A stretch of 64,000 bases of DNA from an uncultured bacterium (GCA_949035555.1 CAROLD010000009.1:1-64000); one strand, 5' to 3'. Shown: positions 15,422 through 24,426, numbered from the stretch's first letter. Numbers and translations are program-made. Notes: generated from the sequence alone by a model not told the origin.

Positions 15422-17013
15422 TATGCGTTTAAGCTTACGTATTTAGGGTTGTGAACACCGTCAATTTTTTCGATTTCACCAAGAACGGTAGTGTCAACTT
15501 CTGTTTCAGTGTTTATAACCATTATTGATTCGGTTTCGTGACGATCATTTTTCTGTACTACGTTCATTGAACCTATGTTGATATTGTTCTCGCCAATCAC
15601 TTTTGCAACTTTTGCAATCATAGACGGCTTGTTCACGTGCGGAACAATAAGCATATGTCTTTGCGGACGGATACTTGTTTCGTAGTCGTTGATTTTCACA
15701 ATTCTCGGAATATCTTTTGCGACAAGTGCACCTGCAACTGTTGTTACTCCGTTGTCTGTTGTAAGTTTTATTGTTATTAAACCCGCAAAATTGCATTTTA
15801 CATTTGAACGGGTTGAAATAATATCAATCCCGCGTTTTTTAGCCAGCAACGGAGCGTTAACATAATTCACTCCTACAAGAACAGATGACAGAACACCTTT
15901 TAATACTGCAACTTCAAGCGGCTGAATATCAAGTGCCGCAAGATCACCCTGTGCGGTGATTTCGATACTTTTAATTGTACCTTCCGATACTTGCATTGCA
16001 AGCTGACCTGAATTTTCCGCAATCTGCATATAATCTTTTACAGGTTCTAATTTGTCAGGACGAAGTGACGGAATATTCACCGCAGATGATGCAGAGCCGC
16101 CTGAAAGTACTTCTCTTATTTGCTCTGCGACATCAATTGCAACATTTATTTGTGCTTCCTGAGTGCTTGCGCCTAAGTGCGGTGTAAGCACTATATTGCC
16201 TTCGCAACGAATAAGCGGACATTCAGTTATGTTTGGTTCGTTTTCGTAAACATCAATTGCCGCAGATGCAACTTGACCGTTTTCTATAGCTTCTTTTAAA
16301 TCTGTTTCGTTAATAATACCGCCGCGTGCACAGTTTACAAGGCGGACACCTTTTTTCATTTTTGCAATTGAGTCTTTGTTAATCAAATTAATCGTTTCTT
16401 TTGTTTTGGGAACGTGTACCGTGATATAATCACATTTTCCCCAGAAATCATCAAGTGATGTTACATATTCGCCGCCCATTTTTTCAACAACTTCTTTTGA
16501 TGTATATGGGTCAAATACAACGAGTTTCATTCCAAGAGCAAGCGCAACTTCTGCAACATGTGAACCAATTTTGCCAAGCCCTATAACCCCGAGAGTTTTT
16601 TTGTAAAGTTCACAGCCTGTGAATTTTGCTCTGTCCCATTTGCCTTCTTTTGTTGAAGCCGCAGCAGGGGCAATGTTTCTGGACATCGCAAGCATCAATG
16701 CAATTGTGTGTTCTGATGCCGCCATTGTGTTTCCGTCAGGTGAATTTACAACGATAATACCTTTTTGTGTTGCGGCATCCACATCTATATTATCAACCCC
16801 GACACCTGCTCTGCCTATGATTTTTAAATTCTTGCCTGCTTCTATTATTTTTCCCGTAACTTTTGTTTGGCTTCTCACCATAATTGCATCGTATTGCGGA
16901 ATAATTTCAACAAGCTCGTCTTCCGTCATTGTCGGTAAAATATCTACCTGTGCGGCTTGTTCGATAATTTTGCTTGCCGCTTCATTTATTTTATCTGTAA
17001 CTAAAACTTTCAT
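15421..17013 (-). CDS. serA: D-3-phosphoglycerate dehydrogenase SerA
   Basis: First committed step of serine synthesis: 3-phosphoglycerate plus NAD+ to 3-phosphohydroxypyruvate. The 530-residue type-1 form has a substrate domain, the nucleotide domain (LGVIGLGKIGSHVAEVA, NCARGGIINE with catalytic Arg, ENEPN with Glu, LTPHLGAST with His), an intervening allosteric-substrate-binding domain (about 320-450), and a C-terminal ACT domain (HMLIVPHVNKPSMIAKVAKV). ACT domains usually mediate feedback control by serine. ATG 17013 is 16 bases after the aminotransferase stop. With that gene and serB it makes a complete serine route in one transcriptional direction. Confidence 0.96.
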   Translation of the reverse strand: MKVLVTDKINEAASKIIEQAAQVDILPTMTEDELVEIIPQYDAIMVRSQTKVTGKIIEAGKNLKIIGRAGVGVDNIDVDAATQKGIIVVNSPDGNTMAASEHTIALMLAMSRNIAPAAASTKEGKWDRAKFTGCELYKKTLGVIGLGKIGSHVAEVALALGMKLVVFDPYTSKEVVEKMGGEYVTSLDDFWGKCDYITVHVPKTKETINLINKDSIAKMKKGVRLVNCARGGIINETDLKEAIENGQVASAAIDVYENEPNITECPLIRCEGNIVLTPHLGASTQEAQINVAIDVAEQIREVLSGGSASSAVNIPSLRPDKLEPVKDYMQIAENSGQLAMQVSEGTIKSIEITAQGDLAALDIQPLEVAVLKGVLSSVLVGVNYVNAPLLAKKRGIDIISTRSNVKCNFAGLITIKLTTDNGVTTVAGALVAKDIPRIVKINDYETSIRPQRHMLIVPHVNKPSMIAKVAKVIGENNINIGSMNVVQKNDRHETESIMVINTETEVDTTVLGEIEKIDGVHNPKYVSLNA

Positions 17014-17029
17014 TTATAACTTTACCCCT

Positions 17030-18181
17030 TTACCCCTCTAGTTCTTCTATAAGTGTTTGAACACCTTTTCCACGTTCAAATTTATGTCCGAGTTTGTGTA
17101 GTACGGCTTCTAATGCACCTACTGATGCAATTAAGTCTCTATCGCATACAAAACCAAGTGTTCCCATTCTGAAAATTTTATCTTTCAGCTGGTTTTGACC
17201 GTTTGCAACAACGATGTCGTAATCTTCTTTTAAATGTTTTCTGATATCAGGAACGGAAATCCCGTCAGGCGGAAGAATAGATGTTATAGAACAGCTTGCA
17301 TTATTGTCATCTTTCACAAGAAGTTCTAAGTTCATTGCTCTTAGTGCCGCTCTGAGCGCCATAGCATGACGTCTGTGGCGTGCGTTAACATTATCTATAC
17401 CTTCTTCTTTTATCATTTTTAATGCGGTATTTAAACCCACAATCAGGTTAACAGCAGGTGTAAACGGTGTAGAATTTGCACGGGTAGATTTTCTGTGAGC
17501 CGCCCAGTCAAAATAGAAGCTCGGGTGTTTACATTGTTCATAAACTTCCCACGCTTTTTCGTTTGCTGTTAAAAAGGCAAGCCCGGGAGGTACCATAAAA
17601 CCTTTTTGAGACCCCGAAACAAGTACATCAATTCCCCACTCATCAGGTTTGCACGGCATTGCACATACACTTGTAACACCGTCAACAACAGATAATGCCC
17701 CGTGTTCTCTTATAATTGAGCACAATGTTTTAATATCATTTGCCGCACCTGTTGAAGTTTCGCTATGGGTAAGAGTTACGATTTTAATCTCTTTATTAAC
17801 ATCAGCATCAAGTCTTTTTTTCAAATCTTGAGGGTTGATAATCTGTCCTGCTTCAACTTCAAGTTTTTCAACAATTGCACCGCGGGATTCTGCAATTTTA
17901 ACCCAGCGGTTGCCGAAGTTTCCTATTACAAGTGACAGAACTTTATCACCTTCATTAACAAGGTTTTCCAAAGCTGCGCACATGGCGCCTGTCCCGCTTG
18001 ATGTGAACATAAATACGTCATTTTCGGTTTGGAAAACGTATTTCAGGTTTGTATAAACTTCTTCCAATATGGAGGAGAATTCCGAGCTTCTGTGACCTAT
18101 CGGATGTTTTGCAATGTCAAGCATTACGCTTTCCGGTACAGGTGTCGGACCCGGTATCATTAAAAAAGTTTTGTCTCTCAT
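17030..18181 (-). CDS. Class V aminotransferase (serine-pyruvate/alanine-glyoxylate type), probable SerC substitute
   Basis: PLP-dependent fold-type I aminotransferase, 383 residues from ATG 18181, which follows GGAGG by six bases (an upstream in-frame ATG at 18217 lacks a site). Family marks are MIPGPTPVPESVM at the start, FTSSGTGAMCAALENL, the PLP aspartate in SVVDGVTSV, and the lysine in LVSGSQKGFMVPPGLAF. No separate serC is seen, and this gene sits between nif3 and serA. It therefore most likely transaminates 3-phosphohydroxypyruvate to phosphoserine, as proposed for similar gene pairs in cyanobacteria and Thermotoga. The alternative is serine- or alanine-glyoxylate aminotransferase. Confidence 0.9.
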   Translation of the reverse strand: MRDKTFLMIPGPTPVPESVMLDIAKHPIGHRSSEFSSILEEVYTNLKYVFQTENDVFMFTSSGTGAMCAALENLVNEGDKVLSLVIGNFGNRWVKIAESRGAIVEKLEVEAGQIINPQDLKKRLDADVNKEIKIVTLTHSETSTGAANDIKTLCSIIREHGALSVVDGVTSVCAMPCKPDEWGIDVLVSGSQKGFMVPPGLAFLTANEKAWEVYEQCKHPSFYFDWAAHRKSTRANSTPFTPAVNLIVGLNTALKMIKEEGIDNVNARHRRHAMALRAALRAMNLELLVKDDNNASCSITSILPPDGISVPDIRKHLKEDYDIVVANGQNQLKDKIFRMGTLGFVCDRDLIASVGALEAVLHKLGHKFERGKGVQTLIEELEG

Positions 18182-18251
18182 TTTGTTTCCTCCATTCTGT
18201 TTTATATATTTTTTCATGGAATGGGAAATAGGGAAACTTTTTTATAAAACT

Positions 18252-18941
18252 TTATATATACACAAACGGACAATATTCTTTTGCAAAAATGATTTCGACA
18301 CCTTCGCCGATAATATTTTTTAAAATCGGTAAAATTATGATTTCAGATTCAAAATGTCCTATATCAAATACAGCAATTTCGCTATCAAGTGCAGTGTGGA
18401 ATTTTAAATCCCCTGTAACAAGTGTGTCCGCTCCGAGTACTTGTGCATCCTTAATAAATTCCGAGCCGCTTCCTGCACAAAATGCGATGCGTTTCAGAGT
18501 TGTTGCGGAATTGTTGTTTGTATAGCGTAAATTTGGTGAGATTTTGGAAAGTTTTTTTGCAAATTCCTCAACTGAAATTTCCAAATCAACAAAACGTAAA
18601 AAATCGTGTTCAAGGTTAATTTGACTGTCTTGCAGTTCGAGAGTTTTAATTATTGTGTCTGTGGTTCCGCCCTGTGCTCGGTCAAGATTGGTGTGAGCGC
18701 TGTAGATGTCGATTTCACTCCAGCTTGCAGGTACATAAAATAACGGATGATGAGAGACTATCATATCACAATTTTGTTTGCGTGCTTGATTTATAATATC
18801 CTGAGTCGGTGTCAGGCAAAGCATAATTTTATGCACTTCTTTTTTCGGAGTTTCAACCATAAACCCGACACAATCCCATTGTTCTGCGGTTTCTGTTGGT
18901 GCAAACTTTTCTATTCGCTTTGTGATTTCGTATTTATTCAT
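18252..18941 (-). CDS. NIF3/DUF34 family metal-binding protein
   Basis: A 229-residue short-form member of the NIF3 (YbgI/YqfO) family, without the central insert of the longer form. Metal-binding motifs are visible: VSHHPLF, the SAHTNLD block, and the C-terminal IGHFESE with His and Glu. The family is annotated as GTP cyclohydrolase 1 type 2 in some databases, but that activity is weakly supported; a metal-insertion or chaperone role has also been proposed. The start overlaps the end of coaBC by 8 bases, so both are on one transcript. Confidence 0.88.
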   Translation of the reverse strand: MNKYEITKRIEKFAPTETAEQWDCVGFMVETPKKEVHKIMLCLTPTQDIINQARKQNCDMIVSHHPLFYVPASWSEIDIYSAHTNLDRAQGGTTDTIIKTLELQDSQINLEHDFLRFVDLEISVEEFAKKLSKISPNLRYTNNNSATTLKRIAFCAGSGSEFIKDAQVLGADTLVTGDLKFHTALDSEIAVFDIGHFESEIIILPILKNIIGEGVEIIFAKEYCPFVYI

Positions 18942-20109
18942 TTATGTACTCTAAAATTTTTCTTGCAATAACGGTTTTGGGTGCTTTATCAATCCTTTTT
19001 ACCTCACCATTTTTGTTCAATATCGCAACTTCATTCTCATTTACTCCAAATCCGATATCTTTTCTTGAAATATCATTTGCAACAAGAAAATCGCAACCTT
19101 TTTTCTTGATTTTTTCTTGCGCGTTTATGAGTAAATTTTCACTTTCTGCGCAGAAGCCGACAATTGTTTGATGAGTTTTCTTTTTACAAAGACTATGTAA
19201 AATATCCGGGTTTTTTACAAGCTCAAGTGTAATTGTATCACTGTCGCCTTTTTTCATTTTTTGTTCCGAATATTCTTTGACTCTGTAATCAGCCACCGCT
19301 GCTGCCATTATAATAATATCGGAATTGTCAAAATTTTCTTCCATAGCGTTTTGCATATCACGTGCAGATTTAACTTTTACGATTTTGTAAGGTGCTGTGA
19401 AGTTTTTTGTTGTAATCAAAATGACTTCCGCGCCCATATCGTGTGCTGAATTTGCAAGGGCAAATCCCATTTTACCTGATGAATAGTTTGAAATATATCT
19501 TACAGGGTCAATATCTTCAATTGTTCCGCCTGCTGTTATGATAACTTTTTTGCCTTTAAGTTTTTGGCTGTATTGAAGCGCTTCTACTGTTACATCAAAA
19601 ATCTTGTCAATAGAACAAAGTCTTCCTTTACCTGTATATCCGCAGGCTAAAAATCCGTTTTCGGGTTCTAAAATTTCAGCCCCGCGGGATTGGAGTTTTC
19701 TTAAATTTTCCTGCACAGCCTGATTGTTCCACATATTTACATTCATTGCAGGTGCGATAATCATTTTTTTTGAAAATGCGCAGGCAACAGATGTCAGCAA
19801 ATTATCGGCAATTCCTTGTGCTATTTTAGAAATTGTGTTTGCTGTAGCAGGTGCGATCACCATAATATCAGCTTCATCGGCAAGCGAAATATGCTCAGGT
19901 TTCCATTCTTTTATGTCAAACTCCTGAACATAAACTTCGTTTTGGCTGAGGTTTTGCAAAGTTAGTTTTGTGACAAAATTAAGTGAATTCGGGGTGCAGA
20001 TAATTTTAACATTTGCACCTGCTTTTTTGAATTTTCTGATAAGTTCGCAAATTTTGTAAGCCGCAATTCCGCCCGTAATCCCTACTAATATTGTTTTACC
20101 GCTAAGCAT
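18934..20109 (-). CDS. coaBC: Bifunctional phosphopantothenoylcysteine decarboxylase/phosphopantothenate-cysteine ligase
   Basis: Two steps of coenzyme A synthesis in one 391-residue protein. The N-terminal flavin-dependent CoaC half has GITGGIAAYK, the IAPATANT region, PAMNVNMW (PXMNXXMW signature) and the lid cysteine in LACGYTGKGR. The CoaB half starts near residue 185 (VIITAGGTIEDIDPVRYISNYSSGKMG), with AAVADYR and the lysine-rich KMKKGD segment that contacts CTP and the intermediate. Its ATG overlaps the last base of the gmk stop codon. The gmk-coaBC pairing is common in bacteria (often with rpoZ between them, absent here). Confidence 0.96.
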   Translation of the reverse strand: MLSGKTILVGITGGIAAYKICELIRKFKKAGANVKIICTPNSLNFVTKLTLQNLSQNEVYVQEFDIKEWKPEHISLADEADIMVIAPATANTISKIAQGIADNLLTSVACAFSKKMIIAPAMNVNMWNNQAVQENLRKLQSRGAEILEPENGFLACGYTGKGRLCSIDKIFDVTVEALQYSQKLKGKKVIITAGGTIEDIDPVRYISNYSSGKMGFALANSAHDMGAEVILITTKNFTAPYKIVKVKSARDMQNAMEENFDNSDIIIMAAAVADYRVKEYSEQKMKKGDSDTITLELVKNPDILHSLCKKKTHQTIVGFCAESENLLINAQEKIKKKGCDFLVANDISRKDIGFGVNENEVAILNKNGEVKRIDKAPKTVIARKILEYINE

Positions 20110-20675
20110 TATGCAAGTTCCTTTTGGGTTATGCTTTCAACTTCAGCTATTGCGCGTTCTAAGTTATCATTTATAACAATGTAATCATATTGTTTAGAGC
20201 GTTCAAGTTCAATTTTTGCTTCTGCAAGACGGCGCTTAATGGTTTCTTCATCTTCCGTGTTGCGTCCGCGTAAACGTTTTTCCAGTTCTTCTACACCCAG
20301 ACCTGGCGGAGCAATAAAAATCAAAACCGCTTCGGGCATTTTTGCCTTAACTTGTAATGCCCCTTGAGTTTCAATTTCAAGGATAATATTTAAACCTTCT
20401 TCAAATTTTTGTTTTATAAATTTTTTCTTAGTGCCGTAACAATTACCAGCAAATTCTGCGTGTTCCAAAAATTTATCTTCCGATACGGCTTTTTCAAATT
20501 CTTCACGGGTTACAAAAAAATAGTTAACCCCGTCAACTTCACCTTCGCGCGGTTTTCTTGTTGTGCAGGAAACAGACAGCATAAAATCATCTGAATTCCT
20601 TTTCATAAATTCCTTTAATACTGTGCCTTTTCCAACACCGGAACAGCCTGAAATTACAAATAATTTTTTATTCAT
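20109..20675 (-). CDS. gmk: Guanylate kinase
   Basis: Phosphorylates GMP to GDP with ATP, essential for GTP and (p)ppGpp pools. The 188-residue protein has the P-loop SGCSGVGKG (residues 9-17), SCTTRKPREGEVDGVNY for GMP binding, the FLEHAEFAGNCYGT segment, and the lid region RLRGRNTEDEETIKRRL. The ATG has no ribosome site; a TATAAT element ends seven bases before it, so the mRNA may be leaderless. It is the first gene of the gmk-coaBC-nif3 run. Confidence 0.96.
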   Translation of the reverse strand: MNKKLFVISGCSGVGKGTVLKEFMKRNSDDFMLSVSCTTRKPREGEVDGVNYFFVTREEFEKAVSEDKFLEHAEFAGNCYGTKKKFIKQKFEEGLNIILEIETQGALQVKAKMPEAVLIFIAPPGLGVEELEKRLRGRNTEDEETIKRRLAEAKIELERSKQYDYIVINDNLERAIAEVESITQKELA

Positions 20676-20681
20676 AGATTG

Positions 20682-20687
20682 ATTATA
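20682..20687 (-). promoter_or_regulatory. -10 element placing the gmk start codon at +1
   Basis: On the minus strand TATAAT (20687-20682) is followed by six bases and then the gmk ATG. The -35 region is poor. If used, the transcript would begin at or next to the A of the ATG. Confidence 0.5.
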
Positions 20688-20720
20688 CTATGAAGATGTG
20701 AAAAATAAATAGTAATAATT

Positions 20721-21503
20721 TTAAATTATATTTGCGAAACTTAAAAAATATTCTTCAATTACATTCATCAACATAGGCAAAATCCAAACCATAATAGCCG
20801 CCCCAAGTACAGGTTTAAACAGGAAGCTTAGCTGGAATACGTTAACCTGTGGTGCAGTTCTTGAGATTACACCTAAAATAATGTCTTGTGCTAATGTTGC
20901 AAGTAGAATGGGAGATGCGATTTGAAGACCCATATAAAGCGTATTGGAAGACATTTTTATCAGCAAATCCATTTTGATAAGCTGTGCCAGCGGAATATGT
21001 GCGGCATACATCGGAAAGATTTCAAAACTACGCAACAGTGCCTTAAAAAGCCAGAATACACCTCCGAGATTGATGAATATCAAAATCCCCATCAGAGAAA
21101 CCATTTTTGTTAAAATCGACACTTGAGCAGATGTTGTAGGGTCAAGTGCTGTTGCTGATGACAAACCCATTTGCATATTTATCATTTCAGCCCCGCAGTC
21201 TATTGCAATGGTAACAAGCTGTGCCATATACCCAATCATTGCACCTACAACAATATTCAAAAGTATTGACAGGGCAAATGAATCGCATCCTGTTAGGCAT
21301 TTTTCCGGATGCAAAAATGGAACAATAAATACTGTTACAATCAGTGCAAACGGAATTTTAACCAGTGCAGGGAAATCTTTTCTATTGAATATCGGGCAAA
21401 ATCTGAAAAATCCGATTAACCTTGCAAAAACAAGCGCACCTGCCATAAGGTAGGTGTTGATTTTTGGAAACATTTTTACAAGTTCAACCAGAATAGTATC
21501 CAT
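20721..21503 (-). CDS. fliR: Flagellar export gate protein FliR
   Basis: Integral membrane component of the flagellar type III export gate. The 260-residue length matches FliR. Six or more hydrophobic segments are visible, with family marks ALVFARLIGFFRFCPIF, the PFALIVTVFIVPF helix, GYMAQLVTIAIDCGAEMINMQMG, and DIILGVISRTAPQVNVFQLSF near the end. It is the last gene of the fliN-like-O-P-Q-R operon, two bases after fliQ. FlhB, the usual next partner, is not in the window. Confidence 0.94.
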   Translation of the reverse strand: MDTILVELVKMFPKINTYLMAGALVFARLIGFFRFCPIFNRKDFPALVKIPFALIVTVFIVPFLHPEKCLTGCDSFALSILLNIVVGAMIGYMAQLVTIAIDCGAEMINMQMGLSSATALDPTTSAQVSILTKMVSLMGILIFINLGGVFWLFKALLRSFEIFPMYAAHIPLAQLIKMDLLIKMSSNTLYMGLQIASPILLATLAQDIILGVISRTAPQVNVFQLSFLFKPVLGAAIMVWILPMLMNVIEEYFLSFANII

Positions 21504-21505
21504 AA

Positions 21506-21994
21506 TTATTGTCCTAACATTCGCTTAGTCTCAACCATATTCGGTTTTGGCATCGGGGTTCTCGGCGATGCATTATATCGTTCCCTCTGATAATTATCAA
21601 TATACGGAACTTTACCCGGATTTTTCATTATATCATCAATTTTATCAATATTTTTAAATCTGTCTTTCATTTCACCTTCAAAAGGAGTTGTATATTTGTG
21701 ATAATCTGCATCCAGCACAAAGCTTTCAGTGTGTGGAACCGTGTTGAATGCAAGAACCATACCTTCCTGAAATAAATTTGTCAAAAGTCTGATAAATCCT
21801 ACCCCGCCAATAACAATTACGAGGAATACCCCGAGAATTTTAGGAGCTGCTGCAATTGTTTGTTCCTGAACCTGTGTTACTGCCTGCAAGATACCGACAA
21901 CAAGACCGATACCCGCTGCTACAAGTACGCAGGGCATTGAGATTGAAAGCATTATTAAAAACCCTTTTGCTAAATATTCTAATAGAATTTCCAT
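21506..21994 (-). CDS. fliQ: Flagellar export gate protein FliQ with C-terminal extension
   Basis: The first 88 residues are a standard FliQ: two membrane hairpin helices, GLVVGILQAVTQVQEQTIAAAPKILGVF being the family core, and the IRLLTNLFQ end. Normal FliQ stops there (about 89 residues). This one runs on for some 74 polar residues (TESFVLDADYHKYTTPF onward, ending ETKRMLGQ), with several Pro, Arg and Asn and no evident domain. I start at ATG 21994, 16 bases after the fliP stop; a longer frame into fliP is spurious. The tail would face the cytoplasm or periplasm depending on topology, and could contact FliR, FliP or FlhB. Confidence 0.9.
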   Translation of the reverse strand: MEILLEYLAKGFLIMLSISMPCVLVAAGIGLVVGILQAVTQVQEQTIAAAPKILGVFLVIVIGGVGFIRLLTNLFQEGMVLAFNTVPHTESFVLDADYHKYTTPFEGEMKDRFKNIDKIDDIMKNPGKVPYIDNYQRERYNASPRTPMPKPNMVETKRMLGQ

Positions 21995-22010
21995 TGTGTT
22001 GTTGTCCTTT

Positions 22011-22649
22011 TTAGTTGTAACTCGAAACAAGTCCTTGAACGATAAGCGCCCAGCCGTCAACCGCAATAAATATCAGGAGTTTGAACGGCATTGAAATAAT
22101 CGTTGGCGATAGCATGAACATCCCCAGCGCCAGTAGAATATTTGCAACTACCAAGTCCAGAATAATAAACGGTACAAAGATTATGAAGCTTATCTCAAAA
22201 GATGTTTTAAGTTCGCTGATGATGTATGCCGGTGCAATTTCCCAGATTGAAAGCTCGTCCGGCGATTGGGGTTTTGTCTTATGCGCAAGTTCTACAAAGA
22301 ATGTTAAATCGCTTTCTCTGGTTTGTTTCAACATAAATTCTTTTAACGGTTTGGAGCCTTCCGTAACGGCGGCTACCATATCGTGGTTTTTCTGGTATGG
22401 TACCGATCCCATGTCATACATTTTTTGGAAAGTACTTCCCATAGTATAAAATGTAAGAATTATTGATAAACCGATAATTACAATTGCCGGCGGAACTTGT
22501 TGGGTTCCCATTGCTGTTTTTAGCATTGAAAATACTACGACAAATCTCAAAAAACTTGTCATAGAGCAAAAAACAAACGGCAGTAATGAAAATAATGTCA
22601 TTACTACTAGCATCTGTAATACCGGATTTAAATTTTGTAATTGGTCCAT
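22011..22649 (-). CDS. fliP: Flagellar export gate protein FliP
   Basis: Core pore protein of the type III gate, 212 residues. There is no long N-terminal signal as in enteric FliP (245). Family marks are MTLFSLLPFVFCSMTSFLRFVVVFSML, the MGTQQVPPAIVIIGLSIILTF segment, SELKTSFEISFIIFVPFIILDLVVANILLALGM and MLSPTIISMPFKLLIFIAVDGW. The start follows fliO by 12 bases. With FliQ and FliR it forms the 5:4:1 helical gate. Confidence 0.95.
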   Translation of the reverse strand: MDQLQNLNPVLQMLVVMTLFSLLPFVFCSMTSFLRFVVVFSMLKTAMGTQQVPPAIVIIGLSIILTFYTMGSTFQKMYDMGSVPYQKNHDMVAAVTEGSKPLKEFMLKQTRESDLTFFVELAHKTKPQSPDELSIWEIAPAYIISELKTSFEISFIIFVPFIILDLVVANILLALGMFMLSPTIISMPFKLLIFIAVDGWALIVQGLVSSYN

Positions 22650-22661
22650 TTTATATGTTCC

Positions 22662-23207
22662 TTATAATTCGTTAATTTTTTTAGCCATTTCTTTCATTGT
22701 TGTGAAACCGTGGTTTGTCGGTTTGTCAAAGTCAAGCACAACGCTTTTTGTTGACGGTTCTCTTGTATCCATTTGTTGTTTTAATCTTCTTCCTTCAGGA
22801 TTTTTTTGTCTGATTGTTTCCAGTCTTATCGGTTCGGCTTCAGGCTGGATAATATCCATATCTATTATCCTTTGATGAGGTTTTGGCTGTACAAGTACAG
22901 GTGCAGGCTCTTGTTCAATAATTTTACTAAATGTTTCCTGCTCTTGAATTCTATCTGAAGTTCCTAATTTTGAGAGCATTGTTGTTCTGTCAACATCTGA
23001 TGCAATCAGAAACTTTTCATTTCCTGCTCTTACCACAAGCAATGATTTTCGCGGATTAATAGACATTGTTTCTTCTATGCTTAAGAATTTTGTATTGTCT
23101 TTATAAATCCCACCGTTAGCAAATTTTTTATAGACAAATACGGCAAAGAATATCAAGCCAAGCATTGCCATTGTATATACTGTGAAATTTACTAAATAAC
23201 TGCTCAT
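22662..23207 (-). CDS. fliO: FliO-like flagellar assembly protein
   Basis: A 181-residue bitopic protein: one N-terminal membrane helix (about residues 7-26), then a FliO-like soluble segment with LSIEETMSINPRKSLLVVRAGNEKFLIASD, the typical sequence of this family. The remaining C-terminal 100 residues are polar and variable. FliO helps assemble FliP rings. Assignment rests on that motif plus position just upstream of fliP. Confidence 0.85.
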   Translation of the reverse strand: MSSYLVNFTVYTMAMLGLIFFAVFVYKKFANGGIYKDNTKFLSIEETMSINPRKSLLVVRAGNEKFLIASDVDRTTMLSKLGTSDRIQEQETFSKIIEQEPAPVLVQPKPHQRIIDMDIIQPEAEPIRLETIRQKNPEGRRLKQQMDTREPSTKSVVLDFDKPTNHGFTTMKEMAKKINEL

Positions 23208-23229
23208 TTTATCTCCCCGCTATAAGTTT

Positions 23230-24426
23230 TTATATATTTTCGTCTTCAAGTTCAAAGTCGCTGTAGTCAAAATCTTCTTCGCCTTCTTCGTCATTTTGAC
23301 TGTTATTTTCTTCAACTTCATTCTCGTTAGAATAATCTTCTTCCTCTTCATCTTCTTGAGAGTATTCTTCATCATTCTGAGAAGGTTTTGCCGATCCGGT
23401 TTGAACTCCGTCCCCTGTCAAAATTTGGTTAACTTTAACACCATATCTGTCGTTTACTATAACAAGTGTTCCGCTAGCGATTGGTTTTCCTTCAACTTTT
23501 AGTGTTACGTTGTTGTTGTATAGAGATGTTAAATCTACAACAAGTCCGTTTTCTATATCTTTGAGTTCGCCCAGAGTAACTTTTACCGAATCAAATTCGG
23601 CATACATATCTACTTCGATGCTGTCCCATATATTTTTCTGAGTGCCGTCGCCCATATCGTCTCCTCCGTCATTTGTTTCAGGTATTAGTATGTCCATATT
23701 GGGTTCTAAATTTATTTCCATTTCTTCGCCGAACGCAGATAGTTTCATCTGCTCAAGGCTGCTGTCGTCAAAAACAACTACATCGTCTTCTTCTAAATTT
23801 TTCACATCAAACAGTGAAAATCTTGTCTTGCCCACTAAGACTTTTACAGATGTTTCGCTGTCAGGAAAATCATCTTCCGAAAATTTTTCGCCTGATGATT
23901 GAATCGCTTCAGGGGTAATTAAACTTTGCGGGATAGTTATAATTATTTTTCCTGCATTTTTTGTATAGTTTTCTTTGTCTTTTATAATAAAAGTCATATG
24001 TATAACATCAAAATTTGATCTTCTTAATTCTGATGCTGGCGGTTCGTTAATTTTGCCTTTCAATGCGTCAAAAAGATAACTGTTAAATGATGTTATAATC
24101 TTTGCTTCCAGTTCAGAGATTTTGTTTATATTAAATTTGCTTTTTGATTGTCCAAGTGTTGTATTTAGGATAATTGCAATTGCTTTTTCCGTTGTTCTGA
24201 AAAACATATCATAATCTTGATTTATTCGAATTTTCGTAACAAAACAAGAATCACTATCCATTAAGCAATTGATATTTTTACTTAAGCCGATGAATTGAGT
24301 TTCAAAATTATCTGCGAAAAAGTCGTCACAAGTACTTTGTACTATTTCAGGGAAAACGCGTTGATACCAATCGTATTCCTTATACAATTCGTCTGTTGAT
24401 ATTGAATTTTGGATTTTATTTTCCAT
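23230..24426 (-). CDS. FliN/FliY-like flagellar switch protein with SpoA domain and acidic tail
   Basis: A 398-residue first gene of the flagellar operon. A SpoA (surface presentation of antigens) domain lies at about residues 265-340, with VKVTLGELKDIENGLVVDL and KVEGKPIASGTLVIVNDRYGVKV, as in FliN, which forms the base of the C-ring. The N-terminal 250 residues are not a clear FliM or CheC domain: no CheY-binding motif is visible, though the helix-strand pattern (FRTTEKAIAIILNTTLG, KIIITIPQSLI) could be a diverged FliM/FliY core. The last 50 residues are almost all Glu, Asp, Asn and Ser. FliN-like is secure; the exact name is not. Confidence 0.8.
   Translation of the reverse strand: MENKIQNSISTDELYKEYDWYQRVFPEIVQSTCDDFFADNFETQFIGLSKNINCLMDSDSCFVTKIRINQDYDMFFRTTEKAIAIILNTTLGQSKSKFNINKISELEAKIITSFNSYLFDALKGKINEPPASELRRSNFDVIHMTFIIKDKENYTKNAGKIIITIPQSLITPEAIQSSGEKFSEDDFPDSETSVKVLVGKTRFSLFDVKNLEEDDVVVFDDSSLEQMKLSAFGEEMEINLEPNMDILIPETNDGGDDMGDGTQKNIWDSIEVDMYAEFDSVKVTLGELKDIENGLVVDLTSLYNNNVTLKVEGKPIASGTLVIVNDRYGVKVNQILTGDGVQTGSAKPSQNDEEYSQEDEEEEDYSNENEVEENNSQNDEEGEEDFDYSDFELEDENI

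Noticed and set aside
21995..22066. Longer fliQ frame beginning inside fliP
   Set aside because: The added residues match no FliQ, and the ATG at 21994 begins the conserved sequence.
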